Assembly (NCBI GenBank): GCA_029783825.1
Contig: JAREIK010000385.1
Location: 372,001-436,000, forward strand
Length of the DNA stretch: 64,000 bases
Direction of reading: 5' to 3'
Source of the DNA: Sapria himalayana
Taxonomy: Eukaryota > Streptophyta > Magnoliopsida > Malpighiales > Rafflesiaceae
In this document: piece after piece, positions 63,547-64,000 of the stretch
Position numbering within the stretch: position 1 is the first letter of the stretch
How the letters are laid out: each line of letters begins with the position of its first letter
Translations under genes and position numbers: made by a program
Notes under the pieces: generated by a model
What the model saw: only the letters and a program-made list of their open reading frames with translations
What the model was told of the DNA's origin: nothing
Databases searched by the model: none

Positions 63547-64000
63547 TTTTAAAAATTTAATTGAAAAAATCATGTCAACAATAATCATTATCACCTCTTT
63601 TCTTACCAGCACATTGTGGTAAATAAAAAAATCAATAAACTTGAAATTAAACTATATTCAAAAACCTCGCCGCTCATACTTAATTAGGATTACTTAATAT
63701 ACAATGTATTATTATTTTTGTGTAGTATTCAACATATCTCCTAAAGAATCTAGTGCCACAAAATTCCTATAAATATATATTTTTTTATAATATATGTATT
63801 ATATCAAATCTTTTTTAATACAAATAAAATTTTTATTTTTAATTATCTTAAAGAGAATTCATATTACACACATTCATTTATTCTTAAATTTTTTAAATGC
63901 ATGGGTCAAGACTAACATATGCCTAAAATACAACCTAGTCTATGATATTTCAATCAGATTGTCATTATCTATGTCTAGAGTAATATCATTTTTATATTAT
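63547..64000. other. AT-rich intergenic DNA to the window end
   Basis: Nothing recognisable apart from homopolymers. Confidence 0.5.

Noticed and set aside
1..64000. tRNA, rRNA, organelle-derived inserts or prokaryotic operon structure
   Set aside because: I scanned by eye for conserved words and found none apart from the SINE-like A/B boxes; a covariance-model search would be decisive.

Overview
The window is nuclear DNA of a flowering plant. It holds spliced plant-type genes for chloroplast aspartate kinase, a mitochondrial phosphate carrier and V-ATPase subunit C. These are set in very AT-rich DNA full of plant transposable elements (Ty1-copia, En/Spm-CACTA, hAT-like, PIF/Harbinger-like and a probable tRNA-derived SINE). 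I cannot place the species. Nothing here is bacterial or organellar.

Layout. 1-4231 is a nearly perfect tandem satellite of 195/196-bp monomers, ending in a decayed monomer at about 4308. 4309-8031 is AT-rich and geneless, with a degraded GC-richer repeat at 5290. 8032-15107 (minus) carries six in-phase exons of aspartate kinase, ending before the C-terminal half. 15108-16290 is the upstream region of that gene and ends in a long CT-rich tract. 16295-22495 is a structurally complete but dead Ty1-copia element on the minus strand, with LTRs, target duplication and primer-binding site, and with another LTR-like sequence inside its gag. 22500-34000 is repeat-rich AT DNA with a second LTR-like copy. 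About 33890-39360 is a dead CACTA transposon (minus), followed by a copia 3' end (plus).

40858-45400 is the gene-rich island. The phosphate carrier (plus, six exons, complete) converges on V-ATPase subunit C (minus, last seven exons); the two stop codons are 388 bp apart. A MITE follows. 45400-64000 is intergenic. It contains three well-bounded non-autonomous hAT-like elements that share the terminus TAGAGGTGTCAA, several GC-rich relics of similar sequence, two copia reverse-transcriptase fragments, and an A-rich purine tract of about 0.9 kb.

The three genes are housekeeping genes of different compartments: amino-acid synthesis in plastids, phosphate import into mitochondria, and proton pumping at the vacuole. 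No functional linkage is implied. Two of the three are incomplete in the window. Aspartate kinase lacks its 3' half, on the side facing the satellite, and subunit C lacks its 5' third. I did not find a novel multi-gene system. The most unusual items are the two-variant higher-order satellite lying where the rest of the aspartate kinase gene should be, and the hAT-like family whose internal GC-rich unit varies in copy number.
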